From: an uncultured Clostridia bacterium
GTDB lineage: Bacteria; Bacillota; Clostridia; Oscillospirales; Acutalibacteraceae
Assembly (NCBI GenBank): GCA_946183365.1
Contig: CAMHAH010000010.1
Coordinates: 49,775-113,774, forward strand
Length of the DNA stretch: 64,000 nucleotides
Direction: 5' to 3'
This document shows positions 1 to 6,960 of the stretch, piece after piece. Position numbers and translations under genes: made by a program. The notes under the pieces are model-generated. The model did not search any database, had not been told where the DNA came from, and worked only from the letters and a program-made list of their open reading frames with translations. Each line of letters opens with the position of its first letter. Position 1 is the first letter of the stretch.

Positions 1-635
1 GCGCCGTCGGCTATGACGGATATCAGGAGAGCCGCCTCGTCGCTGAGGGTAACGCCCTCTTTAGCGGCGATCTCATTCAATCTGTGTGAGATATCGGCGG
101 GACCTATACGGTGGAAATCAAAGCGCTGGCAGCGCGAGAGGATGGTCTCGGGGATCTTGTTGACCTCGGTGGTAGCGAGGATGAACACGACGTGAGCAGG
201 AGGCTCCTCAAGAGTTTTCAGCAGGGCGTTCCACGCGTCGCGGGAGAGCATATGGACCTCGTCGACGATATAAACTCGGTATTTGCCCCTTGCGGGAGCA
301 AAGGCTACCTCGTCGATGATGGCGCGGATATCGTCTATACCGCGGTTCGAGGCGGCGTCCATCTCAACTACGTCGAGTATCTCTCCGCTGTCTATGCCGC
401 GGCAGTTGGCGCACTGACCGCAGGGGTCGCCGTCACGCAGATCAAGGCAGTTGACAGCCTTTGCGAGTATCTTGGCGCAGGTGGTCTTGCCCGTTCCGCG
501 CGAGCCCGTAAAGAGATAAGCATGGTGTACCCTGCCGAGCCTGAGCTCATTGCGCAGGGTATCGGTAACGTGATCCTGACCGTATACGTCGTCAAAGGAC
601 GCGGGCCGATACTTACGGTATAATACCTGATACAT
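1..635 (-). CDS. dnaX: DNA polymerase III subunit gamma/tau, N-terminal part (3' end beyond window)
   Basis: The clamp-loader ATPase of the replicative polymerase. The visible part opens with MYQVLYRKYRPASFDDVYGQ, the typical DnaX start. It continues with a Walker A loop (GSRGTGKTT, about residues 42-50), the zinc-binding cysteines of the C-x8-C-x2-C-x2-C type around residues 60-75, the Walker B/DEVH box (VDEVHMLS, about 120-127), the LLKTLEEPP motif and the sensor-1 region ILATTEVNKIP. The start is ATG at 635 with GGAGG close upstream. It lies just downstream of the SRP RNA on the same strand, the order also known from Bacillus. Only about 211 codons are visible. The tau C-terminus lies outside the window. 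The open frames on the opposite strand here are shadows. Confidence 0.97.
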   Translation of the reverse strand, partial: MYQVLYRKYRPASFDDVYGQDHVTDTLRNELRLGRVHHAYLFTGSRGTGKTTCAKILAKAVNCLDLRDGDPCGQCANCRGIDSGEILDVVEMDAASNRGIDDIRAIIDEVAFAPARGKYRVYIVDEVHMLSRDAWNALLKTLEEPPAHVVFILATTEVNKIPETILSRCQRFDFHRIGPADISHRLNEIAAKEGVTLSDEAALLISVIADG

Positions 636-687
636 GGCTATCCCTCCTTAAATCAAAACGCAAGCCGCAGCCAAAACGGCTGATCGG

Positions 688-814
688 TATGTATAAGTGA
701 ACGACAGACTTACTGTATCGCATCTCCGAAAACACTTAATGCTGCTCACTTCCGCGCCTGACATGATTCATGCCCGGAAATCGTACAGGGCCTGTCGCTC
801 GCTTATCCATACCA
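688..814 (-). ncRNA. ffs: Signal recognition particle RNA (small bacterial 4.5S-like/scRNA)
   Basis: The minus strand carries the conserved SRP domain IV: CATGTCAGGCGCGGAAG followed by TGAGCAGCATTAAGTG. This closely matches the Ffh-binding core of Bacillus scRNA (GTCAGG, CGGAAG, AGCAGC). The flanks pair: a 5' arm around 798-814 and a 3' arm around 688-706 (GAGCGACAG with CTGTCGTTC) close the long rod. It lies between a strong promoter and dnaX. A short hairpin (668-682, CAGCC/GGCTG) sits between it and the dnaX ribosome site and may be a weak terminator or processing point. The exact ends are not certain to within about 10 bases. Confidence 0.88.
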
Positions 815-836
815 TGGACGGCTTGCGAACACAGTT

Positions 837-865
837 ATTATAACATACGGTTGAAACAAAAGCAA
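837..865 (-). promoter_or_regulatory. Sigma-A promoter of SRP RNA and dnaX
   Basis: On the minus strand: TTGCTT, 17-base spacer, perfect TATAAT (837-842). The predicted transcript start, near 830, lies just upstream of the SRP RNA. Confidence 0.8.
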
Positions 866-923
866 GTGTTTTGTTTTATACTGCCCGCTTTAATTCAATA
901 TCGCCCTTATTATGACGGTTTTC

Positions 924-952
924 TTGACCTGAGAGCAGGTGTTTGGTATAAT
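924..952 (+). promoter_or_regulatory. Sigma-A promoter of the O-acetyltransferase gene
   Basis: TTGACC, 17-base spacer, TATAAT. Transcription would start near 959, leaving a leader of only about 12 bases that consists almost entirely of the ribosome site GAGGTGAT before ATG 971. Confidence 0.8.
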
Positions 953-970
953 CCGACATGAGGTGATATC

Positions 971-1585
971 ATGACGCAAAAGGAAAGAATGCTCAGCGGA
1001 CTGCCGTATAAATCCTTCACGGAGGGTCTGCCCGAGGAAAGAAACAAAGCTAAAATTCTTTGCAAGAAAATAAATGAAGCTGAGGAGTATGATCCCGATA
1101 AGACAGCCGCCCTTATACATGAGCTCATCGGATCTCATAAGGAAAACTATTACTTTGAGCCGCCGTTCAGGTGCGACTACGGCTACAATATCGAGATCGG
1201 AGAGGATTTTTATTCAAACTACAACCTCAGCATACTTGACTGCGCTAAGGTGAAGATAGGCGATTATGTACTTATAGGTCCGAACGTCTGTATAACCACC
1301 GCGGGGCACCCCGTACACCCCTTGTCAAGATACATATATGAGTATGCTATGCCCGTGACCATAGGCAACGACGTATGGATAGGCGCTAACGTGGTCATCA
1401 ACCCGGGCGTGAATATCGGCGACGGCTGTGTTATAGGCTCGGGCTCGGTAGTGACCAAGGATATACCGCCTATGACTGTCGCGGCGGGAGTTCCGTGCAA
1501 AGTGATAAGAGAGATAACCGACGAGGATATCGACCGCTACTACAAGGACAGAAAATTTGACGTAGACGATTATAGAGAAGAATAA
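971..1585 (+). CDS. Maltose/galactoside-type O-acetyltransferase (left-handed beta-helix)
   Basis: A 204-residue acyltransferase of the Maa/LacA/NodL family, which moves acetyl from acetyl-CoA to a sugar hydroxyl. The N-terminal cap begins MTQKERMLSGLPYKS, the usual Maa start. The rest is hexapeptide repeats (for example IGNDVWIGANVVINPG and IGDGCVIGSGSVVTKDIP). The catalytic His lies in the TTAGHPVHP segment, about residues 116-124. Length and order fit the family. The acceptor sugar cannot be told from sequence. It has its own promoter and a terminator directly behind, so it is probably monocistronic. Confidence 0.93.
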   Translation: MTQKERMLSGLPYKSFTEGLPEERNKAKILCKKINEAEEYDPDKTAALIHELIGSHKENYYFEPPFRCDYGYNIEIGEDFYSNYNLSILDCAKVKIGDYVLIGPNVCITTAGHPVHPLSRYIYEYAMPVTIGNDVWIGANVVINPGVNIGDGCVIGSGSVVTKDIPPMTVAAGVPCKVIREITDEDIDRYYKDRKFDVDDYREE

Positions 1586-1604
1586 TACCAAGTATAAAAG
1601 CAAA

Positions 1605-1639
1605 AACGCTTCTGAGGCATATCCTGCTCCAGAAGCGTT
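1605..1639. terminator. Bidirectional terminator
   Basis: A 10-bp perfect stem AACGCTTCTG/CAGAAGCGTT, with T-rich sequence after it on the plus strand and an A-run before it (T-run on the minus strand). It serves the acetyltransferase and the converging lipoprotein gene. Confidence 0.85.
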
Positions 1640-1655
1640 ATATTTATGTCTTAAA

Positions 1656-2126
1656 TCACAGGCCGCGGATACGGGTGGCGAGCTTTGTCATGATATCATA
1701 GGGCTGCTGACCCTTGCCGTCCAGGGTTGCGATGGTGCAGTCCTCGTTAAGAGTTACGTCGCCGATGTGCATCTCTTCTTCACCGATAGAGATATAATAG
1801 CGGTTATCCTTGCTCTGTTCTCTGAGCATAGCGGCAGTCTTGTCGCCGAGCTTGAACAGGAGCTGGCAATCGTCGTCGTTTGAGCCTACGAACGCGAAAT
1901 ACTCAAAGTCCTTTTGAGTAGCGTAGACATAGTTGTTGTCCTTGAGATATACGGGTATCGCGATAGGCGTCCACTCGGGCTTGCTGACGTCAGAGCCCTT
2001 TACCAGCTGCTCTGTAGCCTCGGTAGCGGTCTGCTGAGCGGGCTGTGAATTCTGACAAGCGGTCAGCGATACAGCGGCGAGTATCATCACCGCGACAATA
2101 ATCAAAAGCACCTTATTTCTCATCAT
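1656..2126 (-). CDS. Small lipoprotein of unknown function
   Basis: A 156-residue secreted protein. It has a lysine/arginine-poor hydrophobic signal (residues 5-22) ending in the lipobox LTAC, so Cys24 should be lipidated. A short Gln/Thr linker follows, then a compact mixed domain (about 55-150) that I do not recognise. The start ATG overlaps the end of the upstream membrane-protein gene by 14 bases and AAGGAGG precedes it, so the two are translationally coupled. That suggests a shared envelope role. A possible second Met follows directly. Confidence 0.8.
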   Translation of the reverse strand: MMRNKVLLIIVAVMILAAVSLTACQNSQPAQQTATEATEQLVKGSDVSKPEWTPIAIPVYLKDNNYVYATQKDFEYFAFVGSNDDDCQLLFKLGDKTAAMLREQSKDNRYYISIGEEEMHIGDVTLNEDCTIATLDGKGQQPYDIMTKLATRIRGL

Positions 2127-3750
2127 GATTATCCTCCTTGGTTTTTGAGAGAAGATTTATCTTGCTCTCGATAAGCGTTACAGCCGCCCACGCGGCAGTG
2201 GGTATCATAAGAATGATATATGTCAGGATATACTGGCTCTTGCCCTCAAACAAGAGATGATATCCGAACGCGCCTAAAAGCACCAGCGGCAGCAGCACCT
2301 TAGCCGAATTCATCCTGCCCTTGGCGAGCAGGACGAGCATACCGCCCGCGAACAGCAAGAACAGCGCCTGCATATATATATTGAAGTAAAAATCGAGCAC
2401 CTTGCCCATGCCGCCGTCATATACGCTCTTGACTATGGAGTCGGGGTCTCCGTTGTAATGAGACTTGACCTTGCTGACCCATATGCTCTCGTATGACGGC
2501 TCGTTCCACTGGCTGAGTATCTTCTTTGAGAAGAAATCGGCGCCGTAGTTGAGGTTTGAGGTAAGCGCCTTGACGCGGGTATCAATATCCTGCTTCGCCT
2601 TGGCGTTGGCCTTATCACTGTCAAAGCCGCTCTCCATAAAGGTCTTCATGCCGATATTGGTATACCAGCCGGGTGCCATATAGCTCTCCTGCAGACCGAT
2701 ATCGAGATAGAGCGTCTGAGAAACGCCGGAGGTATACTTCTGACCCGAGCGGTTCTCATATGACATGATTATCAGCTTGCTGGCTCCTACCGTGCATATA
2801 CAGATAGCGAGTATGAACGCGAGGCTCTGCCACTTCTTCTGCCTGACAGCGTGAAGTATGAGCACGATAACAAACGCCACGAGGTATATCATATTGTTGT
2901 ACTTAGCGAGTGTGGAGAGTACAAGAAGCACGCCCGACGGGATAAGGAGCGTCCACTTCTCACCCTGAAGATATCTGATAAGGAAGTAACACGCCCATAC
3001 GGCGAACGCCATGCCCATGATGTTGCCGTAGGCAAAGGTCGTGAACAGCACCGGCTGCAGACAGCCCATCAGAAGCAGGATGGTTATGAACTCTACCGAA
3101 CGGCGCTTGAAGAGCTGTTTTGATATCTTGGCTATACCGAGATACGCCGCCGTGACGCAGATAACATTGATTATCTCAAGCGGCAAGGCGCTCTCTGTGC
3201 CGAAAAGCCGGTATATCAGCTCACAGATGAATACAAAGCCGAGCTGGAACGGATAAAACATGAAGTAGGAATTATCCTGATAATAAGCGTGATTATAAAA
3301 CTGAGCGTTGGAGCGCAGGTTGGTGAAATCGTTTTTGACCGCTCCCGTCGCGGAATAGAAGATATTCGCGCTGTCGGCCGCGGGAACGGACTGGACCTTC
3401 AGCACCCACACAAGACCGATGAACATCACAAAGGCCGCAAGCCCCATCTCCATAAAGGTCATGTTGACCTTCTTGAAGAAATCATACTTGTTCGCCATCG
3501 CCATGACAGCCATGAAGAAGAGCGCCGTCAGCGGCAGGTTTATCAGCAGGTTATCGGGCTGAAACAGGATATGCTCGTTGACGTATTTCTCGGGATCGAT
3601 AACGCTTGTCTGAAAAATGCTCATGATCGCGACAAAGCCGAACGCCACGAAAACCAGTACGGATATTATGTTTACGATTATTTTTTCAAAGCTTTCCTGC
3701 CATTTAAGCGTGCGCGCGACAGGCGGCCGCTCTGTCTTTGCTTTTCCCAT
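2113..3750 (-). CDS. Polytopic membrane protein, probable GT-C type glycosyltransferase
   Basis: About 545 residues with a cytoplasmic N-terminus and roughly 10-12 hydrophobic segments. Large soluble loops occur early (SNAQFYNHAYYQDNSYFMFYP) and around residues 330-440. This is the layout of GT-C/PMT-like transferases that use lipid-linked sugars, with a polar first loop. I see no unambiguous catalytic signature, so the activity is inferred. An open frame continues upstream to 3789, but the predicted transcript start is near 3787. Only the ATG at 3750 (MGKAKTERPP) has a proper ribosome site (GGAG), so I chose it. It ends overlapping the following lipoprotein gene. Confidence 0.75.
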   Translation of the reverse strand: MGKAKTERPPVARTLKWQESFEKIIVNIISVLVFVAFGFVAIMSIFQTSVIDPEKYVNEHILFQPDNLLINLPLTALFFMAVMAMANKYDFFKKVNMTFMEMGLAAFVMFIGLVWVLKVQSVPAADSANIFYSATGAVKNDFTNLRSNAQFYNHAYYQDNSYFMFYPFQLGFVFICELIYRLFGTESALPLEIINVICVTAAYLGIAKISKQLFKRRSVEFITILLLMGCLQPVLFTTFAYGNIMGMAFAVWACYFLIRYLQGEKWTLLIPSGVLLVLSTLAKYNNMIYLVAFVIVLILHAVRQKKWQSLAFILAICICTVGASKLIIMSYENRSGQKYTSGVSQTLYLDIGLQESYMAPGWYTNIGMKTFMESGFDSDKANAKAKQDIDTRVKALTSNLNYGADFFSKKILSQWNEPSYESIWVSKVKSHYNGDPDSIVKSVYDGGMGKVLDFYFNIYMQALFLLFAGGMLVLLAKGRMNSAKVLLPLVLLGAFGYHLLFEGKSQYILTYIILMIPTAAWAAVTLIESKINLLSKTKEDNHDEK

Positions 3751-3793
3751 AACACTCGCTCCGTTTTTATTATTCATAGTCATATACATAAAT

Positions 3794-3822
3794 ATTCTAC
3801 CACATACTTCAACTTACTACAA
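3794..3822 (-). promoter_or_regulatory. Likely promoter of the membrane protein/lipoprotein pair
   Basis: Minus strand TTGTAG, 17-base spacer, TAGAAT. The -35 is weak. It supports the internal start at 3750. Confidence 0.5.
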
Positions 3823-3899
3823 GCAAAATTTATCTCAGACGGTAAAATTGTGTTTTTTGGACAAATAAAAGGGACTGTTCACAAAGTTTACATGACAAA

Positions 3900-3921
3900 C
3901 GGCACGACAAAAGCCGTGCCG
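3900..3921 (-). terminator. Terminator of the dockerin-GH25 gene
   Basis: A 7-bp stem CGGCACG/CGTGCCG lying just past the stop codon at 3931, followed by a short T-rich stretch on the minus strand. Confidence 0.7.
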
Positions 3922-3930
3922 AAAAGTCGT

Positions 3931-5208
3931 TTATCTGTTCCTGAGCGAGTCGCCCATAACTCCGTTCAAGCCCTCGGGAAGGTTCTCACACGCTTCATAT
4001 ACGCTCATATCTGGAGCGGCTGCGGTAGACGCGAGACCGCCGCTGAGCAGGGCTGTATGATTATTATAGCCGTAGGCCTTGATTATCATGGGATAGTTCT
4101 TGTAGGAGTAATCCTTGTCAAAGGGTCCCTTGAGACCCGATATATACGGAGTGTCTATATAGTTGACCTCTCCGCCGTACTGCCACATACCGACCGGTCT
4201 GTCGGTATAATCGCAGGTGGTGTTCCACTGAGCATACCAGATATCGTATGTATCGATGATACTCGGGTGATTGAAGGCGCCCTTGAGCCAGCTGTAGCCG
4301 GTATAAAGAATAGGATAATAGCCGGCTGCCTTTATGCCCGAGAGATAGGTGCTGCATATATCGCGCAGAACGGAGTTTGAGGGCATTCCCATGCGCTGCT
4401 TATAATTATCGTCCTCCCAGTCAAAGGCGATCGGCATAGTAGGCTTCTTGCCCTTTAAGAGCCTTAAGGTATGACTGACCTCGCTCTTTGCTTCTTTCGC
4501 GCTCAGAGCGTATGAATAAATATACGCTCCCCAGTCAAGGCCTGCCGCCTCAGCCTTTTTGACGTTGGTCTCAAACATATTATCATCCTGGTCTTTTTCA
4601 TCATCGCCGTAGCCCAGACGTATCATAACAAATGTAAAGCCCTGAGCCTTGAGCTTGTTCATATCCACGTTGCCGTTGAACTCAGAGATATCGACGCCCT
4701 TTGAGCGCTCAAAACTATTAATCTCGTCAAGTATCTTCTGCTCTCTCTCCTTTTGCTCGGCAGCGGCTTTAGCATTCTTAGCTTTGTTGATATCCATTCC
4801 GAGATAGCACTCGGTCTCGATCCCGGCCAAATATCCCTGGATAAAGGACGCGTCGATCAGAGAGAAGCTGTTATCGAGATCGGCGTCCGAACGCTTCACT
4901 GCGTCATCCGGCAGGGTGATAAACCCCGCGTAATGGAGCCTGAGATAATAAGCGTCGTCGATGGTCACGGCAAGATCGGAGTCTATATCGCCGAGGATGG
5001 TCGAAGGGACGGCCGCCTCTGTCGGAGCGATATATGAGATCTCGGTGTTGCTCTGTCCCTCGGTAATCGCGGGGAGCTCATATTCATCGGCGGTCAAGGC
5101 TTCCGATCCGGTCTGAGAGAGAGCCTCGGCAGCCGAGGCTGAAGCAAAGCACAAAGCCGCGATAACTATACATAAAACTACAGCGGTAAACCGCTTATAA
5201 AGCCGCAT
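3931..5208 (-). CDS. Secreted GH25 lysozyme with N-terminal dockerin
   Basis: A 425-residue exported protein with a signal peptide (about 1-27, ending ASA). A type I dockerin follows with two calcium loops (DIDSDLAVTIDD and DADLDNSFSLID, about residues 74-125). A Lys/Glu-rich helix (about 135-165) joins it to a GH25 muramidase domain starting GVDISEFNGNVD. The acidic residues expected for GH25 are present: the Asp of VDIS, the WEDD stretch and the YAQW strand. It should cleave peptidoglycan beta-1,4 bonds while docked to a cohesin. The dockerin sits ahead of the enzyme rather than at the C-terminus. The ATG at 5208 is preferred over the TTG at 5211 because GGAGG lies 6 bases upstream. Confidence 0.92.
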   Translation of the reverse strand: MRLYKRFTAVVLCIVIAALCFASASAAEALSQTGSEALTADEYELPAITEGQSNTEISYIAPTEAAVPSTILGDIDSDLAVTIDDAYYLRLHYAGFITLPDDAVKRSDADLDNSFSLIDASFIQGYLAGIETECYLGMDINKAKNAKAAAEQKEREQKILDEINSFERSKGVDISEFNGNVDMNKLKAQGFTFVMIRLGYGDDEKDQDDNMFETNVKKAEAAGLDWGAYIYSYALSAKEAKSEVSHTLRLLKGKKPTMPIAFDWEDDNYKQRMGMPSNSVLRDICSTYLSGIKAAGYYPILYTGYSWLKGAFNHPSIIDTYDIWYAQWNTTCDYTDRPVGMWQYGGEVNYIDTPYISGLKGPFDKDYSYKNYPMIIKAYGYNNHTALLSGGLASTAAAPDMSVYEACENLPEGLNGVMGDSLRNR

Positions 5209-5249
5209 CAAATACCTCCGTTACATAAAAATCGCATAATTTGAATTTT

Positions 5250-5278
5250 ATTTTATCATATTTTTGCAAATATATCAA
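5250..5278 (-). promoter_or_regulatory. Promoter of the dockerin-GH25 gene
   Basis: Minus strand TTGATA, 17-base A/T-rich spacer, TAAAAT. Confidence 0.65.
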
Positions 5279-5398
5279 GTTACAGGTCGATCATTTACAG
5301 GGGGCTCTGTATCAGCCCGTGCAAAGGACAAAAGAAAAGCCGCACAAAAGCGCGTCTGCCTTTGCGCGGTAGGTTGAATAAGGGCACTTTTTCATTTC

Positions 5399-5569
5399 TT
5401 ATATTGAAATATAATATGCAAAAAAGCAAAAGGCAGTCAAGACGGCTAACAACAACAGCTCTAAAGCATAGCAAGAAAAATTATAATCAATAAACAATTG
5501 CAAAATACAAGTTATCAGCAGTCCTAAGCCGAAAACAGATATATCCAATACTGTTAACGATCTATTCAT
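5399..5569 (-). CDS. 56-residue two-helix membrane protein
   Basis: A short frame starting ATG 5569 and ending TAA 5399. The protein begins MNRSLTVLDISVFGLGLL and has two hydrophobic helices (about residues 7-26 and 35-54) separated by a short polar turn (DYNFSC). It has a full set of expression signals: CCGGAGG 9 bases before the ATG and a promoter (TTGCCA, 17, TACACT) directly upstream. No family is recognised. Small hydrophobic proteins of this kind may modulate a membrane partner or act as a toxin, but nothing here decides it. There is no antisense RNA or antitoxin gene beside it that I can see. Confidence 0.6.
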   Translation of the reverse strand: MNRSLTVLDISVFGLGLLITCILQLFIDYNFSCYALELLLLAVLTAFCFFAYYISI

Positions 5570-5627
5570 ACCGTATTACCTCCGGATCGTTTGAACAAAT
5601 ATCGTTTTTCAGCCCGTTGTTATCATT

Positions 5628-5656
5628 AGTGTACCACGGCAAGGATATTTTGGCAA
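5628..5656 (-). promoter_or_regulatory. Promoter of the 56-residue protein gene
   Basis: Minus strand TTGCCA, 17-base spacer, TACACT. The -35 hexamer abuts the 78-bp repeat copy at 5657. Confidence 0.6.
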
Positions 5657-5779
5657 CAAGAAATAGCGCTCTGCGCGTATTTCGCATAGCCATCGCTTGT
5701 TGCAGCTCAGCGGCAAACTGAGCGGGCATACAAACCCTTTTTCTTCACGGAAACAATCAGTTTTCTGTAAAGTAAAAAA
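5657..5779. repeat. 78-bp dispersed repeat, copy A, plus palindrome
   Basis: The body (5657-5734) begins CAAGAAA and ends GAGCGGGCATACAAA. It aligns without gaps to copies at 6745 and 39180. Attached is an imperfect palindrome (5738-5779, 5-base loop AATCA) whose arms TTTTTCTTCACGGAAAC and GTTTTCTGTAAAGTAAAAA resemble those in copy D at 39017-39059. Confidence 0.85.
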
Positions 5780-5794
5780 GACCCTTTCGGGTCT
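5779..5794. terminator. Terminator of tRNA-Arg(CCG)
   Basis: Stem AGACCC, loop TTTC, GGGTCT, with a T-run on each side, so it can act in both directions. It follows the tRNA on the minus strand. Confidence 0.85.
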
Positions 5795-5802
5795 CTTTTT
5801 AT

Positions 5803-5879
5803 TGGCCCGCCCGAAGAGATTTGAACTCCCGTTCTCCGGAATCGGAATCCGTTGCGTTATCCAGCTGCGCCACGGGCGG
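5803..5879 (-). tRNA. tRNA-Arg, anticodon CCG
   Basis: 77 bases on the minus strand. The 7-bp acceptor stem is CCGCCCG/CGGGCGG, with discriminator G and an encoded CCA. The D-arm is GGCGCAGCTGGATAACGC. The anticodon loop is TTCCGAT (CCG, reads CGG), and the T-loop is TTCAAAT. The stop-free frames crossing it on either strand are artefacts. Confidence 0.96.
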
Positions 5880-5910
5880 ATATCTTGCCGCTATAAGCGG
5901 CTACCGTTGT

Positions 5911-5939
5911 ATTATACACGCTTTCGAAACTTTTATCAA
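5911..5939 (-). promoter_or_regulatory. Promoter of tRNA-Arg(CCG)
   Basis: Minus strand TTGATA, 17-base spacer, TATAAT. Confidence 0.75.
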
Positions 5940-5943
5940 GTGG

Positions 5944-6282
5944 TTAGCCGAAAATGAAGAGAACAAAGTTTATCGAGTGATTGATACATAGCGCCAGATA
6001 GAACGCGATGATAACAGATGTAAAGCCGCTCACCTTAGACAAGCCGCCGATATCGAGCTTGCTCATAAGCCTGATGATAACAAATACCAATACTGCGGGA
6101 AGTGCGCACTTGACCAAAAAGCCAAGAGGCAGGCTATCTACCAAACCGCTCATAACAGGATTTGCCTCATAGAAATCGCCCGTGCGGATAAGAGCGAGGG
6201 TGCATATCCAATCGACGATATTCAAGGCGTATAATAAAAACAACTTCTTTTTTACATAATTGTATTTTGCGTAAAGCTCCAC
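5944..6282 (-). CDS. Small membrane protein, DUF5658-like
   Basis: 112 residues with three or four hydrophobic helices. The pattern LNIVDWICTLALIRTG followed by EANPVMSGLV (about residues 20-48) is the hallmark I associate with the DUF5658 family of unknown function. The start is GTG at 6282 with GGGGTGAT just upstream. It ends just before the tRNA-Arg promoter. No partner gene is evident. The function is unknown. Confidence 0.75.
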   Translation of the reverse strand: MELYAKYNYVKKKLFLLYALNIVDWICTLALIRTGDFYEANPVMSGLVDSLPLGFLVKCALPAVLVFVIIRLMSKLDIGGLSKVSGFTSVIIAFYLALCINHSINFVLFIFG

Positions 6283-6392
6283 GGTATCACCCCGTAAATA
6301 GCATTGCCGTTCAAGGCGCGTATTATTAACAGTCGCCTATAAATCAAATATTCTCTCATTTTAAAACAAAAATCGGATTTTGATAAAAACTG

Positions 6393-6421
6393 TTGACAAA
6401 ACCAATTCGATATGGTATTAT
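6393..6421 (+). promoter_or_regulatory. Promoter of the tRNA-Thr/tRNA-Tyr unit
   Basis: Consensus TTGACA, 17-base spacer, TATTAT. It lies 18 bases before tRNA-Thr. Confidence 0.85.
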
Positions 6422-6439
6422 ATTTGAGCACGAAAAAGT

Positions 6440-6515
6440 GCTGGTGTAGCTCAGTTGGTAGAGCAGCTGATTTGTAATCAGCAGGTCGGGGGTTCGAGTC
6501 CGTCCACCAGCTCCA
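6440..6515 (+). tRNA. tRNA-Thr, anticodon TGT
   Basis: 76 bases. The acceptor stem is GCTGGTG/CACCAGC, the anticodon loop TTTGTAA, the T-arm GGGGGTTCGAGTCC, and the CCA is encoded. Confidence 0.97.
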
Positions 6516-6521
6516 TAGTAT

Positions 6522-6606
6522 GGGAGAGTTCCCGAGTGGCCAAAGGGGGCAGACTGTAAATCTGTTGTCAGTGACTTCGGTGGTTCGAATCCACCCTCTC
6601 CCACCA
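6522..6606 (+). tRNA. tRNA-Tyr, anticodon GTA
   Basis: 85 bases, class II with a long variable arm (TTGTCAGTGACTTCGG). The acceptor stem is GGGAGAG/CTCTCCC, the anticodon loop CTGTAAA, and the CCA is encoded. It is separated from tRNA-Thr by 6 bases. Confidence 0.97.
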
Positions 6607-6615
6607 TTAAAATCA

Positions 6616-6644
6616 GGCGGTATCTTTTGATACCGTCTTTTTCA
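6616..6644 (+). terminator. Terminator of the tRNA-Thr/Tyr unit
   Basis: Stem GGCGGTATC/GATACCGTC with a TTTT loop, then a TTTTT tract. Confidence 0.9.
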
Positions 6645-6744
6645 TTATCCTTATGGGAGTGGGTGGATTGAAAATCCATCCACTGCCGTTTTTACTCTCG
6701 GCGTTAATGATCATCAGTTAATGACGCCTGTTTTGATATGTGTG

Positions 6745-6822
6745 CAAGAAAGAGCGCTTTGTGCTCATTTCGCGTAGCCATCGGTCGCTCTCGTATAACG
6801 GCAAACAGAGCGGGCATACAAA
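6745..6822. repeat. 78-bp dispersed repeat, copy B
   Basis: A gap-free match to copies A (5657) and C (39180), about 64 of 78 positions identical to C. It ends immediately before a strong hairpin. Confidence 0.85.
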
Positions 6823-6823
6823 T

Positions 6824-6872
6824 ACCCCCTTATGGTAGTTCTCTTTCATACTGCCATAAGGGGGTGCCTTTT
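6824..6872. terminator. Bidirectional hairpin terminator
   Basis: A 16-bp stem ACCCCCTTATGGTAGT/ACTGCCATAAGGGGGT (one G-T pair), followed by GCCTTTTTT on the plus strand. On the minus strand it lies about 90 bases after the stop of the cohesin-like gene and could end the giant operon. Confidence 0.75.
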
Positions 6873-6960
6873 TTGTCTGTTTTACCGGACCTGTTCAAAC
6901 GGAAGAGAGAGCTTTGTTACGGAACGTTAAGGCTCAACCTCCTGTTTACTCATGTATCGA

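Noticed and set aside
111..623. Plus-strand 170-residue frame at the window start
   Set aside because: Shadow of dnaX, whose minus-strand frame has clear motifs.
3289..4380. Plus-strand 363-residue frame
   Set aside because: Spans the ends of two well-supported minus-strand genes and the gap between them; no recognisable domain or ribosome site.
5697..5957. Plus-strand 86-residue frame with RPKRFELPFSGIGIRC
   Set aside because: Antisense to tRNA-Arg(CCG) and its terminator; no ribosome site.
6356..6679. Minus-strand 107-residue frame containing GGRTRTPDLLITNQLLYQLS
   Set aside because: It is the well-known false frame antisense to tRNA genes; it covers tRNA-Thr and tRNA-Tyr exactly.
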